From positions 1 to 58,877 of the forward strand of contig JAFYYI010000029.1 of the NCBI GenBank assembly GCA_017557665.1: DNA of 58,877 bases. The letters run 5' to 3'. The DNA comes from Muribaculaceae bacterium (GTDB lineage: Bacteria; Bacteroidota; Bacteroidia; Bacteroidales; Muribaculaceae). This document shows, in pieces, positions 49,457-58,195 of this stretch. How positions within the stretch are numbered: the first letter of the stretch is position 1; each line of letters opens with the position of its first letter. The notes under the pieces were generated by a model. The model had not been told where the DNA came from. It saw only the letters and a list, made by a program, of their open reading frames with translations, and ran no database searches. The position numbers and the translations under genes were made by a program.

Positions 49457-50227
49457 TCATTCTTCGTTTGCTTCCTTAATTTTTGTCAACAGTTCGGCAC
49501 GTTTCTCCTCGTTTGTACCATGAACAGCATGACGGACGATACCCTGTTTATCGACTACAATGGTGAGAGGGAAACCCTCGGTGCCAATCCACGACATCAT
49601 GTCCTTCGCCTCTACAAGATGCGTCCACGTGAAGTGGTGTTTTTCGGTAATTTTCTTGACTATTTCAGTATCGTGGTAGGTGGCCGAGAAGAACATCACG
49701 TCGGGAAACTGCTCCTTCCATGTGGAGAGTTCGGGCATTTCGGCCCGGCAAGGTCCGCAGCCTGAGTACCACAGGTTGAGCACCATGACATGACCTCGGA
49801 CACTATCGTTCGTCCATATACGCCCGTTCATATCCTTCTCGTTAAACGGCGGGAAGGGGTCACCAGCCTTTGGCGAGTAGAATGTGCCATCGGCCTTGAC
49901 ATTTGCCTGTGTCAGTTCCAGCATTGTCCGCATCATATTGCTACCATCCAAAAATTGGTCGGCATTGTGGACGTGCTCACGTGGAATGGCCTGGCGGATT
50001 ACCGACTCGGGGAGATCGACATTGAGTCCGATGGCCATCACACTATTTCCTTCCTTATCCTTAAGCCGTGAAAAGGATTTCTCGGCATCAGGGAGTTTTG
50101 GCATTTCAAGGAAGAAATAGCCGTTTATTAAGAATTTGGGGACGATTGTATCGATTCGCGCCTCTTGTGCCAGCCCTGCCAATGCGACTAGCGTGAGCAG
50201 TGCGGTGATGATGGTTTTCTTAATCAT
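49457..50227 (-). CDS. TlpA-family thioredoxin-like protein (cargo)
   Basis: 256 aa. Signal peptide MIKKTIITALLTLVALAGLAQ, a ~115-residue N-terminal region, then a TlpA/AhpC-type domain: AGDPFPPFNEKDMNGRIWTNDSVRGHVMVLNLWYSGCGPCRAEMPELSTWKEQF, with the redox motif CGPC. The cis-Pro region is GTEGFPLTIVVDKQG. It should work on thiols in the periplasm. Why a phage would carry it is unclear; a lysogenic benefit to the host is inference. It is the first gene of the cargo unit and has a promoter box before it. Confidence 0.88.
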   Translation of the reverse strand: MIKKTIITALLTLVALAGLAQEARIDTIVPKFLINGYFFLEMPKLPDAEKSFSRLKDKEGNSVMAIGLNVDLPESVIRQAIPREHVHNADQFLDGSNMMRTMLELTQANVKADGTFYSPKAGDPFPPFNEKDMNGRIWTNDSVRGHVMVLNLWYSGCGPCRAEMPELSTWKEQFPDVMFFSATYHDTEIVKKITEKHHFTWTHLVEAKDMMSWIGTEGFPLTIVVDKQGIVRHAVHGTNEEKRAELLTKIKEANEE

Positions 50228-50273
50228 TTTAATGTTTTGTATTAATTATTAGTTTTAGTAGTTAATGTCGCGG

Positions 50274-50281
50274 CAAAGGTA
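50274..50281 (-). promoter_or_regulatory. -7 box of the cargo unit
   Basis: Minus strand TACCTTTG between the tape measure stop and the TlpA-like start. The -33 element is not clear. Confidence 0.5.
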
Positions 50282-50302
50282 GCAAAAATCTTTGCTAAAC
50301 AC

Positions 50303-53300
50303 TCATTTTCTCTTATTTTTCGGTGATTTATTATTCATGAGGCGCTGGTACTCGTCCTGCGCCTGTTTTATGCCCATGTCGCCGGTCACTGTGTTGACGG
50401 TGACAAAGGGCTCGTCCAATCGCTCGCTGAGGCGGGCGATGATCTCCTTCAACTCTTTATTTTCCTGAACTATCACCTGCGGTTGGCTTTGAACCAAAGC
50501 CATCGGCGCGGTGATTGACCTCGACACGTCGGCACTCTTCAGCGAGCCGATCGTGTTGGTGCGCTGCGCGTAGTCCAGAGCCTCGATCAGAGGACGGGCA
50601 ACGGGTGAAGCGAGGAGTTTCTGACTCGCCACCCATTCCCCGGCATGGACCACGCCGGCCACCTCATCGGCCCTGCCCTTGCGGGTGAAGCCGCCCTCGG
50701 CGTAGCCCTGGGCCTGGCTCGCCTGCTGCTGCTTTTTGATGGCGGCCACCTGCAGGGTTCCTGCAGCGACGGCCATGGCAGCGGCAATCGGGGCAAGGAT
50801 GTAGCCCACGACGGGCACGGCAGCGGCAGAGGAATAGGCATTCAAGGCAGCGGTCGCCGTCTGCGCCACCGCCTGGATAACCTGCATGGCGAACAGTTTC
50901 CTGTTGGCCTCGTTCTTCACCTTGGCGACTTCCTTTTCCTTCTGACGCTCGATGATCTTGGTCTTGAACTTGTTGCCCTCGGCCATGGAGATCTCACGCT
51001 GGTAGCGTTTCTCGATGGCGGCGGTCTCTATCTCCATCTCGGACTGCACAAGTGAGGAGATCTGGCTGAAGATGCTGGACATGCCGTTGGTCAGCGTCTC
51101 GACTGACTTGGTGAAGGCCTGTCCGCCGTCGCCCTCCAGCCATTCGAGCAGGTCGGCGTTGAACTGCTGCAGGGCGTTGGCGTCATCTTCGCCAGCCAAC
51201 TGGTTGTACTTCTTCCTCAGGGCGAGTTTCGCCTTCTCATAGGCTTCCTCGATGCGGAGTTTCTCCCTTGCGTTCTCTCCGGCGGCCTGCAGTTCCGCCT
51301 GATAGACGGCATCGAGGTTGGCCATGGATTCATTGTAGAGGGCGAGGTTTTCGGCGGCATTGTTGCCGAAGTACTCGTCCTTGATCTTCTGCAGCGCCTG
51401 CTGGTGCTTGCGCTGCTGGTCTTCGTACTCCTTCTGCCGCTTCTGCTGGTCCTTGACCAGGGCGGCAAGGTAGGTGTCGTTGGCCTTAAGGTACTCCTGC
51501 CAGGCCTTCTCATCGACCTGGGGTTTCATGTCGGTGTAATAGACCTCCTGTAGCTGGTGCAGCAGCTCGCCCGCGTCGCCGTCGGTACTCACGTCCACGG
51601 CGATGACGATGCCCTTGGAGTCTGCGGCAAGGATGTCCTCAGCACCCTCAAGGGTGCCGTGGATGTACTGCTCCAGCTCCTTCTCTGTAAGGACTGAACC
51701 GTCTGGCAAGATGGGCGTGACGAGTATTTCACGGACATTGCCCTTGCTGTCCTCGATGCCAAATTGGGACGAGTACACCGTGGCGGTGGCCTCGCCGGGC
51801 TCCTTCGGGTTGCCTGACCAGCCCGCCTCGGTGAGCTTGACGGCATCGATGACGGGACGGTTCAAGAGGTCGACGTTGCCCTGGAACTGCTCCTGCATTT
51901 TCTGGGCGACTTCGGCCCTCGCGTCCTCCCAGGCCTTGACGGGAGCTTTGGCCTGCTGCTCGTATATCTTGGCGAGCGTCTGCAGGTGCTGCATTTCGAT
52001 AAGCTCCATGTTGGCGTTGTACTGCTCTGTGGTGATCTTGCCGTCGATGTAGCGTTGCTGCATGAGGGCCTTGATTTCCCTGTAGGCCTCGTTTTCTTCC
52101 TCAATAGTAAACTTGTTCCACTGCTCGGTCTGCTTGCGCTGCGCCTCGCGGTACTGCGCCTCGATGGTCAGGCGCTCGTTCACGGAAAGGTCAGTATGCT
52201 TGAGCCGTTTCGCCTCGTATTCCGTGGCGATCTCGAGCATGCGGTTGGTGTATGCCTCGTAGTTTTTCTTTCCGGTGGCATAGGCGATGCGGTTCAAGGC
52301 TTCCTCGCGCTCTTTCCACTCCTTCTCGGCCTTGAACTTGTCTTCGGCCTTCGTCGAGCCGCCCTTTGTGACGGTGGGCTTGTCGCCTTTGCCTCCGTAG
52401 CCGCTGCCGTCGCCTGTGGGCGTTGACGGCGTGCCCTTGCCCGAAGAGCCTGCGCTGCGGTAGTTCATTTCGGAGCGGTACTGCGCCAGCAGATCCTGAG
52501 CCTGTGCCGGGGAGAGTTCCTTGTACTCGCCCTGGGTGGAGCCATCGACGAAGACGAGCGCACGCCCTTTCTGCGCACTCTTGACGATGGACTCCAGGCC
52601 TTCTATGGCACGGGCGAGCCACGCGGTATCGACCTTGCGCAGGGGGGCGTTGGCGTTCTCCATCGCCTCGATGCCCGCCATGCCCTTGGTGTACTCGCCC
52701 TGGTGGCGGTACATGTTGTTGACGATGCCTGCGGGACCCTTGTATTCCACTTGGCCTTTCCTTCCTCCAGTCCAACGGTCGTACCACGGCATGTTGGCAC
52801 TGGCTTTTTCTATGACCTTGAGCGCATCCTGCGGGATGGGCTTGCCCGCTATCATCGCCGATGCCACCTGCTGCACCGTCTTGGCGGCAAGCTGCGTCGA
52901 GACGCCGTATTTCTCAAGGGACTCTTGGAGGCGGTTGAGGTCTTTCTGCGTCTGGTCTATGTACTCCTGCTCCATCTTCTCCTTCACCGCTGCGATGCCT
53001 CTTTCACGGGCAGACCGTCGGATGGCTTCCGTCAGTCTGTCGTAGGCATCGGTGAGGTTGATGATCTCACCCTTCTCGTCGATCAGGCCGGACAGGTACT
53101 TTCCGTACTGGTCGATGATGGCCTTTTTCGCCGACTTGTAGTCGTCGGAGCCTTTCTCGGCGCCCTTGAGTTTGCCGAAGAGCAGGTTAAGTTCCCTTTG
53201 CTCCTTGACGTATTCGCTGCTGACCTCGCTCGCAGCCTTGATGTTCTTCTTGACCGACTCGGTGTATTCATCGGTTTTGGACGCCACATTGTATATGGCG

Positions 53301-55069
53301 ACTCCCAAAGCGGTGACGGCGGCGATGACAAGTCCCCACGGCGTGGCCTTGAACGTGTCGACGAACAGTTTCTGGGCGGCGTTGGCACGCGTGATGTTGC
53401 CCGTGAGTGTGTTGTACGCCATGGCGAACAGCAGGGTCGTCCCCTTGGCGACCTTCTGGATGCCCTCGACGAGCACGAGCCAGGTGTAGTGCAGTCTCGT
53501 GGCGATGTTGCTGGCGTTGACCGCGACCGTATAGCCGACTATGGCCGCTGTAAGCGATATGAGTGATGTCTTGTGTTTCAGCACGAACTCCACGATGACG
53601 TTGAGGAAGCGCAGCATGGCGCTGCCGCTGGTCATGATGTGGCGGTACACGGGCAGGAGTTTCTCGCCGAGTTCCACGGCGAGCTCGTGCACACGTTTGC
53701 GGGCCTTGTCGATGCCTGCCTGGGCCGTGTTGTTGAAGATGTTGTACTCACGGGTGGCGGACGTTGCCTCGGTGAAGGCCTTGTTCGCCTCTTCCTGCTC
53801 CCACTTCACCATGTCGAGGTGCGTGGCCAGCGTGGCGAGGACCTGGGACATGCGGATGCCGTCCATGCCCAAGTCCTTGAATAGCGGCGAGAGCGCTGCC
53901 AGGGCATCGGCCTCGCCGATCTCCTGCAGCTTGCCGAGGAACATCAGCACGCCCTCGTTGGTGCTCTTGGTGAGCGTCTGCGTGAACTGCTCCACGTCAA
54001 GGCCGACGGTCTTGGCAAGTTCACGCGGCTTCTGGAACAGCATCATGATCAGCCTTGAGAGCGCCGAAGCCGACATCTCCACCTTCTGGCCGTTGGCGTC
54101 CAGTGTGGCGGCGAAGGCGAGGATTTCGGGGATCGTCATGCGGGCCTGTGCGCCCACACCGGCCAGGCGTTGGGCGAACTGCACGAGGTAAGGCTTGGCG
54201 GCTGTACAGTTCTGGGAGAGGACGTTGACGGTGGATCCCACGGCCAGCATGGCTGCCTTGGTGCCCATCAGCTCCTCGACTCCGAAGATGTTGGTGAGCT
54301 TGGCGATGGTCTGCGTTGCGCCGTCGCCGAGGTCGACAAGGGCGACATTGATGATGTCGGCCGCCTCGACATAGCCCTGCACACTCTCACGGGTGTTCTT
54401 GCCCAAGCGGCCTGCCTCTTGGGCAAGCTCGTTGAGCTTGTCTCGGCCCGTGCGGGTGTCCATATGCTTGAAGGCGTCGTTCATGGCCTGCACCTCCTCA
54501 CGGGCCATACCCGTATATTTGAGGGTGTTGGCCATCTCCTCCTCCATCTCGGCGAAGGAGTTCACCGCCTTGCGGCCAGCCATCACGAGGCCGGTCAGCA
54601 GGGCGGCGATGCCCATCAGCGAGGTCTGCCACTGGTTCAGCTTGTTGTTGAAGCGGTCCCAGAAGGACTGCTGGTTGCGCAGTTCGGCGTTGACCTTGGC
54701 CAGTTCAGCCTTGACCGCCTGGATCTTGGCGACGTGGGCGTTCCACGCCGCTGAGCCGCGCTCCATGTAATCGAGCTGGCGGTTCAAGGTCTGCAAGGCT
54801 CGGTTCAACTCTTTGGGGGTTGCCTTGTCGAGACGGCGCATCACCGACTCGACCTGCATGGTACTTGTCTCTATCTCTCGGATCTGGCGCTTGGTGTCGG
54901 CCAACTCTCGGCGGAGTTTCCTCAGTTCCACCTTGTTGCCGCTGGCAGCTGCCTTGGCGATGGCGTTCTCCAGTTCCATGGCACGCTGCTTGAGCTGCTG
55001 CAGGACTTGGAGGGCCTGCTGTCCGTTGACCGTCAGGTTGACCGTTGCTTGGGTGTTGATGTCGCTCAT
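50303..55069 (-). CDS. Phage tail tape measure protein
   Basis: 1588 aa. It sets tail length and helps DNA passage. The N-terminal ~120 residues are coiled coil (ALQVLQQLKQRAMELENAIAKAAASGNK); next is a TP901-type core (SFAEMEEEMANTLKYTGMAREEVQAMNDAFKHM, QEAGRLGKNTRESVQGYVEAADIINVAL). Hydrophobic helices occur near residues 500-600 (TSLISLTAAIVGYTVAVNAS, TPWGLVIAAVTALGVAIYNV) and again near the end (AAVPVVGYILAPIAAAMAVAAG). Lys/Gln/Glu-rich helices make up the rest. The last ~120 residues have the usual ending GYAEGGFTRKGRADEVAGVVHAGEWVASQ. Size alone suggests a long tail. It has its own promoter close upstream. Confidence 0.93.
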   Translation of the reverse strand: MSDINTQATVNLTVNGQQALQVLQQLKQRAMELENAIAKAAASGNKVELRKLRRELADTKRQIREIETSTMQVESVMRRLDKATPKELNRALQTLNRQLDYMERGSAAWNAHVAKIQAVKAELAKVNAELRNQQSFWDRFNNKLNQWQTSLMGIAALLTGLVMAGRKAVNSFAEMEEEMANTLKYTGMAREEVQAMNDAFKHMDTRTGRDKLNELAQEAGRLGKNTRESVQGYVEAADIINVALVDLGDGATQTIAKLTNIFGVEELMGTKAAMLAVGSTVNVLSQNCTAAKPYLVQFAQRLAGVGAQARMTIPEILAFAATLDANGQKVEMSASALSRLIMMLFQKPRELAKTVGLDVEQFTQTLTKSTNEGVLMFLGKLQEIGEADALAALSPLFKDLGMDGIRMSQVLATLATHLDMVKWEQEEANKAFTEATSATREYNIFNNTAQAGIDKARKRVHELAVELGEKLLPVYRHIMTSGSAMLRFLNVIVEFVLKHKTSLISLTAAIVGYTVAVNASNIATRLHYTWLVLVEGIQKVAKGTTLLFAMAYNTLTGNITRANAAQKLFVDTFKATPWGLVIAAVTALGVAIYNVASKTDEYTESVKKNIKAASEVSSEYVKEQRELNLLFGKLKGAEKGSDDYKSAKKAIIDQYGKYLSGLIDEKGEIINLTDAYDRLTEAIRRSARERGIAAVKEKMEQEYIDQTQKDLNRLQESLEKYGVSTQLAAKTVQQVASAMIAGKPIPQDALKVIEKASANMPWYDRWTGGRKGQVEYKGPAGIVNNMYRHQGEYTKGMAGIEAMENANAPLRKVDTAWLARAIEGLESIVKSAQKGRALVFVDGSTQGEYKELSPAQAQDLLAQYRSEMNYRSAGSSGKGTPSTPTGDGSGYGGKGDKPTVTKGGSTKAEDKFKAEKEWKEREEALNRIAYATGKKNYEAYTNRMLEIATEYEAKRLKHTDLSVNERLTIEAQYREAQRKQTEQWNKFTIEEENEAYREIKALMQQRYIDGKITTEQYNANMELIEMQHLQTLAKIYEQQAKAPVKAWEDARAEVAQKMQEQFQGNVDLLNRPVIDAVKLTEAGWSGNPKEPGEATATVYSSQFGIEDSKGNVREILVTPILPDGSVLTEKELEQYIHGTLEGAEDILAADSKGIVIAVDVSTDGDAGELLHQLQEVYYTDMKPQVDEKAWQEYLKANDTYLAALVKDQQKRQKEYEDQQRKHQQALQKIKDEYFGNNAAENLALYNESMANLDAVYQAELQAAGENAREKLRIEEAYEKAKLALRKKYNQLAGEDDANALQQFNADLLEWLEGDGGQAFTKSVETLTNGMSSIFSQISSLVQSEMEIETAAIEKRYQREISMAEGNKFKTKIIERQKEKEVAKVKNEANRKLFAMQVIQAVAQTATAALNAYSSAAAVPVVGYILAPIAAAMAVAAGTLQVAAIKKQQQASQAQGYAEGGFTRKGRADEVAGVVHAGEWVASQKLLASPVARPLIEALDYAQRTNTIGSLKSADVSRSITAPMALVQSQPQVIVQENKELKEIIARLSERLDEPFVTVNTVTGDMGIKQAQDEYQRLMNNKSPKNKRK

Positions 55070-55086
55070 AGTATCTTTTTTTTACG

Positions 55087-55117
55087 CAAAGGTAAAATCA
55101 TGCCAAAATGCTGTAAA
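55087..55117 (-). promoter_or_regulatory. Promoter of the tape measure gene
   Basis: Minus strand TTTA (55117-55114), a 19-nt spacer, TACCTTTG (55094-55087). The start codon at 55069 is only ~18 nt after the -7 box. The rest of 55118-55364 is AT-rich and holds nothing I recognise. Confidence 0.6.
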
Positions 55118-55364
55118 AGACATGCAAATTTGTCGGCTGTCGTCGGCAAATTTGCGCCCGATTTCTTATTATCTGTAAAGAAAAATGGAAAGTGCGGGCG
55201 GTCGGGGGCTGCTAATTTGTTAAACAGTTAATTATCAGACAGTTATAAAAATCCCTCCTTCTGCCAGAAAAGACACGTAAAAATACCTATATCAGCAAGT
55301 TAGCCCGTACAGCGACAGGCGAGTTTTACGCAACCTTTCATTTTGTCTACCTCTTCAAATAATT

Positions 55365-55387
55365 AAAACGCTGTTTTTCAGCGTTTT
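55365..55387. terminator. Hairpin, first of a tandem pair
   Basis: AAAACGCTG/CAGCGTTTT with a TTTTT loop, a perfect 9-bp stem. On the minus strand it is followed by AATTATTTG. It lies just beside the next hairpin. Confidence 0.75.
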
Positions 55388-55397
55388 CAGGGGTTCA

Positions 55398-55428
55398 AAG
55401 GGGATGATATTTGCAATATCATCCCCTT
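55398..55428. terminator. Hairpin, second of a tandem pair
   Basis: AAGGGGATGATATT pairs perfectly with AATATCATCCCCTT around a 3-nt loop. With the hairpin at 55365 it forms a double barrier at the tape-measure-side end of the GC-rich RNA-like region; it could also be a protein-binding site. Confidence 0.65.
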
Positions 55429-56206
55429 GTCTCAGCCGAAGCTGCCCCCGACTGCCCTGCATAGCGCACCTAAAAACCGACTCTCTCGAAAGCGGAATGT
55501 GCGGTAAAATCGCCAATGTGTACCAACGAATTCCTGGACGCAGGACAGGTTTCGGCGGCACACTTTGGCCTACTGCTTTTCTATGTTCGACCGTGTGTCG
55601 AAGATTTTTCGACAAAATCGGGCCTTGAACCCGCTTCGAGGCTGGATTTTGTCCTATGGCGATGTCGATGAGCGGTGAAGCGGAGGCAAGGGAGCGTAGA
55701 ACGGCGACAGCGGTAAGAGTGTGTCAAAGGCGAACAGCAGCGATACCCCCGAGCGAAGCGAGAACAGCGGGCTTCGCAGTGAATGACGATGGAGGACAAG
55801 CTCAGCGAAGGCATCGAGTGTGCCAGGGCAAACCATCAGGCGTTGCGGGGCATCCTCTGGATGAGCATCGTGCTTGCGTAACGCCAGGATCGGGTTGAGG
55901 AGCGTGCGACGATACCCGATACAAGTGCAGCGAGCTGGATGCGGCCCCGCACCCGCCGTCAGATAGATAGCCCATGACCGCAGGTGCAGCACTCTCGTAG
56001 CCGTAGCCGAGCGCAGGCCGGAATGAGAATGAACGAAGTAGCCGGGTGTGCGGGGTGTCGGTGCGGACAGTGAGCCTGACCAGACACTGTCTTGCCAGCC
56101 GAGCCATTCGTAGAGGACGCAGCCGTAGCGGAACCACTTATCGGCTCGGGGCTTGGGGTTGGGCATTTCGCCGCAGGCGATGAAAAGAGAGCAAATTCAA
56201 ATACTT
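55429..56206. ncRNA. Candidate large structured RNA region of the element
   Basis: About 760 nt, GC-rich from 55597 to 56190 between AT-rich flanks, with no credible protein on either strand. Nested inverted repeats: GACAAAATC/GATTTTGTC (55611-55619 with 55645-55653) enclosing TTGAA/TTCGA; GCGAAGC/GCTTCGC (55753-55759, 55771-55777); GGCGTTGCG/CGTAACGCC (55839-55847, 55877-55885) enclosing two small hairpins; ATCGGGT/ACCCGAT (55889-55895, 55914-55920); GACAGTG/CACTGTC (56066-56072, 56085-56091); CCGAGCC/GGCTCGG (56099-56105, 56143-56149). G-U pairs favour a plus-strand RNA, but the nearest promoter and the tandem terminators fit a minus-strand transcript, so the strand is open. Large phage RNAs such as ROOL and GOLLD have similar size and context; I cannot assign it to either. 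Confidence 0.5.
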
Positions 56207-56434
56207 TTAGAATGGTTTGCCGCCACCATAGTCGAAAGGATTACCAGCTTTCAGACCTATTGTAATTCCTAAGATGATCGCACAAATACCTTGACCTTCA
56301 TCATTGTGTTTGAGAGTAAAGATGATGGTCGCGATTATAGTGACAATGATAACGATAAGTGTGATTGTATCCCACCAATCTATTGCTTTGTCCCTGAAAT
56401 CTTCCCATTTATCTTCCCACTCGTCGTCTTTCAT
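56207..56434 (-). CDS. Small two-helix membrane protein of the element
   Basis: 75 aa from the ATG at 56434. An in-frame ATG at 56458 lies in the promoter and is rejected. An acidic, tryptophan-rich N-terminus (MKDDEWEDKWEDFRDKAIDWWD), a strong helix (TITLIVIIVTIIATIIFTL), a polar turn (KHNDEGQGI), a second weaker helix and a Gly-rich end. Function unknown; it could be a membrane partner in lysis or superinfection exclusion, but nothing shows this. It has a full promoter just upstream and the RNA-like region directly downstream on the same strand. Confidence 0.65.
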   Translation of the reverse strand: MKDDEWEDKWEDFRDKAIDWWDTITLIVIIVTIIATIIFTLKHNDEGQGICAIILGITIGLKAGNPFDYGGGKPF

Positions 56435-56455
56435 AATGGTGCCGGATTTATCATG

Positions 56456-56487
56456 CAAATGTAGCTCTTTTCCATTAATCCTGCAAA
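56456..56487 (-). promoter_or_regulatory. Promoter of the 75-aa membrane protein gene
   Basis: Minus strand TTTG (56487-56484), a 20-nt spacer, TACATTTG (56463-56456). This fixes the gene start at 56434. Confidence 0.75.
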
Positions 56488-56535
56488 TGGTATGCCAATG
56501 GAAACGATTAAGCGATAACGTCAGTCACCGCCTAA

Positions 56536-57099
56536 TCATTTCCTGTTGCTATACCAATACCTTGCTGCTGCCACAATGGCGAGCGCAGCGAGGATCACCC
56601 ACGGCAACCACTTCAGGTCAGGGGGCTTTGCTATGCCCACCGTGTCACGGGCGTAATGGTCTGTCCTGTCCAAAGTGCGGTGCGCAGAGACGCTGTCGAC
56701 TTGCTGGGCGCATCGCGAAGCGTTGCGCTCTGCAATGTCGTGCTTGTTGACGGATGCGCGTCTGGCACGCAGGACGGCCACATTCGCAGAACGTGGTCGG
56801 CCAGCGGATTGCTCAGACGCCTCTGACAGCACCATCGCCGTGTCACTGCCGTAGGGAATGGGCATGATTAGCTCAAAGCTGTCGAGCTCGAGGGATAGGC
56901 TGCTCAACCACTGAGTCCGCGCAGCGGTCTCTGTGGTAATAGAAGCAGCTGCCGAGACATCGACAACCTCCTGTACGGTTGCCGTGGCCTGCTTGTGGCT
57001 GCTGCATGAGTGGAACACGATGGAGAGGACGAGGAGCACCACTACTGTGACGAGGAAAATCATGATGCCCTTAAACAGGTTCTTATAACTGTCGTTCAT
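56536..57099 (-). CDS. Phage membrane protein next to the amidase (possible spanin-like)
   Basis: 187 aa. One N-terminal membrane segment (IMIFLVTVVVLLVLSIVF) followed by HSCSS, a cysteine in a lipobox-like position although the -3 residue is Phe. The middle is polar and helical (TETAARTQWLSSLSLELDSFEL, VLRARRASVNKHDIAERNAS). A second hydrophobic segment lies near the C-terminus (WLPWVILAALAIVAAARYWY). Its position 11 nt downstream of the endolysin gene suggests a lysis role such as a spanin, but the two-helix layout is unusual for one, so the call is tentative. Confidence 0.5.
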   Translation of the reverse strand: MNDSYKNLFKGIMIFLVTVVVLLVLSIVFHSCSSHKQATATVQEVVDVSAAASITTETAARTQWLSSLSLELDSFELIMPIPYGSDTAMVLSEASEQSAGRPRSANVAVLRARRASVNKHDIAERNASRCAQQVDSVSAHRTLDRTDHYARDTVGIAKPPDLKWLPWVILAALAIVAAARYWYSNRK

Positions 57100-57110
57100 A
57101 ACTCGCTGGA

Positions 57111-57527
57111 TTAAATGGATTTGTACTCTTTCTTGGCGTCAAAGCAGGGACACGCTTTGTTGGCGAACTCCCGATGACCGTGGACCGTGGCATGCGGGAA
57201 GCGCCCTCTCAGTTCACGGATGAGGGACAGCAGCGCGGCCTTCTGGGCGGCGGTGCGGGTGTCCTTGGGTTTGCCCTGGCGGTCAAGGCCGCCGATATAG
57301 CAGATGCCTATGGAATGGGCATTGTGGCCCTTGCAGTGGGCACCGGCTTTCTCAAGGGGCCTGCCCTTGTGGACAGTCCCGTCGAGATAAACCACGTAGT
57401 GATAGCCGATGTCAGCGAATTTGCGCTGCAGGTGCCACTGGCGGATCTGCTGCACGGTGACGTGCTGCCCCTCCCGCGTTGCGGAGCAATGGACGATGAT
57501 CTTGTCGATGCTTCGCATGGCGGTCAC
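57111..57527 (-). CDS. N-acetylmuramoyl-L-alanine amidase (endolysin)
   Basis: 138 aa, an Amidase_2-type domain filling the whole protein. The zinc ligands are recognisable: His13 in IIVHCSATREG, the His in HATVHGHREF and the Cys in KACPCFDAKKEY; AGAHCKGHNAHSIGICYIGG is the usual middle motif. It cuts the amide bond between muramic acid and the peptide in the cell wall. No signal peptide, so it needs the holin to reach the wall. It overlaps the preceding gene by 4 nt. Confidence 0.93.
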   Translation of the reverse strand: MTAMRSIDKIIVHCSATREGQHVTVQQIRQWHLQRKFADIGYHYVVYLDGTVHKGRPLEKAGAHCKGHNAHSIGICYIGGLDRQGKPKDTRTAAQKAALLSLIRELRGRFPHATVHGHREFANKACPCFDAKKEYKSI

Positions 57528-58195
57528 ACTTTAGAGGCTGAGACGGGGGTAAGCACACCGGCATCGTAGGTCTGCTTGCCCTTGTCAATGACATACAGGT
57601 GCTTCTCGACCATCGTGAACGAGAAGTGGAAGTCCATCCTGGTGATGTGGGCGACGAAGAAGGCCCACAGCGCGGGGGTGAGCTCGTCGGCGATGCTGTC
57701 GAGCGTGCGCTGGAAGAAGGAGATCAGTTCGGGCTTGGTGGCCTCGTCCTCGGCGAGGTTGATGTCCGACTGGTCAACGGGCTCGCCGTTGCTGATGAAG
57801 CGGATGATTTCCTCCTCGTCGATGACATAGTAGTGAGGGAAGCGCTTCTGCGGCACGCCCATCAACTGGGCGTCGAAGCGGAACTCACTCTGCTGCGAGT
57901 CGCCACGCAGGAAGATGTTGGCCACCTGGATGTCCTTGACCTCGATGGCGTTGGGGAACGACGCCTGGAAGACGGCCCTCGCCTCGGGGCTGGTCAGCTC
58001 GGCGTTCATGATCACGGAGTGAAGGACGTCAATCTGGGTGATGAACATCTCCTTGACGCGCTCATGGTGGGTGATGGTTTGCGTGGGCAGCTCGTGCATC
58101 TTGCCGTCGCAGCCTTTATAGCGGACGTAGTGCTCGCCGTTCTCGCAGACTTCCTGCGGCTTGATGTTGATGAAAGATTTCTTAGTCTTGCTCAT
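57524..58195 (-). CDS. Phage protein of unknown function between holin and endolysin
   Basis: 223 aa. Soluble, no signal or membrane segment. Acidic, mixed alpha/beta composition, with VRYKGCDGKMHELPTQTITHH near the N-terminus and a C-terminal portion WAFFVAHITRMDFHFSFTMVEKHLYVIDKGKQTYD. No motif recognised. It overlaps the holin gene (14 nt) and the amidase gene (4 nt), so it is co-translated with the lysis genes, but it is longer than usual lysis accessory proteins. Confidence 0.7.
   Translation of the reverse strand: MSKTKKSFINIKPQEVCENGEHYVRYKGCDGKMHELPTQTITHHERVKEMFITQIDVLHSVIMNAELTSPEARAVFQASFPNAIEVKDIQVANIFLRGDSQQSEFRFDAQLMGVPQKRFPHYYVIDEEEIIRFISNGEPVDQSDINLAEDEATKPELISFFQRTLDSIADELTPALWAFFVAHITRMDFHFSFTMVEKHLYVIDKGKQTYDAGVLTPVSASKV

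Noticed and set aside
55654..56166. A 170-codon minus-strand frame in the GC-rich block
   Set aside because: The translation is rich in Arg, Ser, Leu, His and Pro with no pattern of a folded protein, other frames are open over the same stretch, and inverted repeats explain the sequence better.
55429..56206. Assigning the RNA-like block to ROOL or GOLLD by name
   Set aside because: Size and phage context fit, but I cannot recall or align the consensus, and the strand is not settled.
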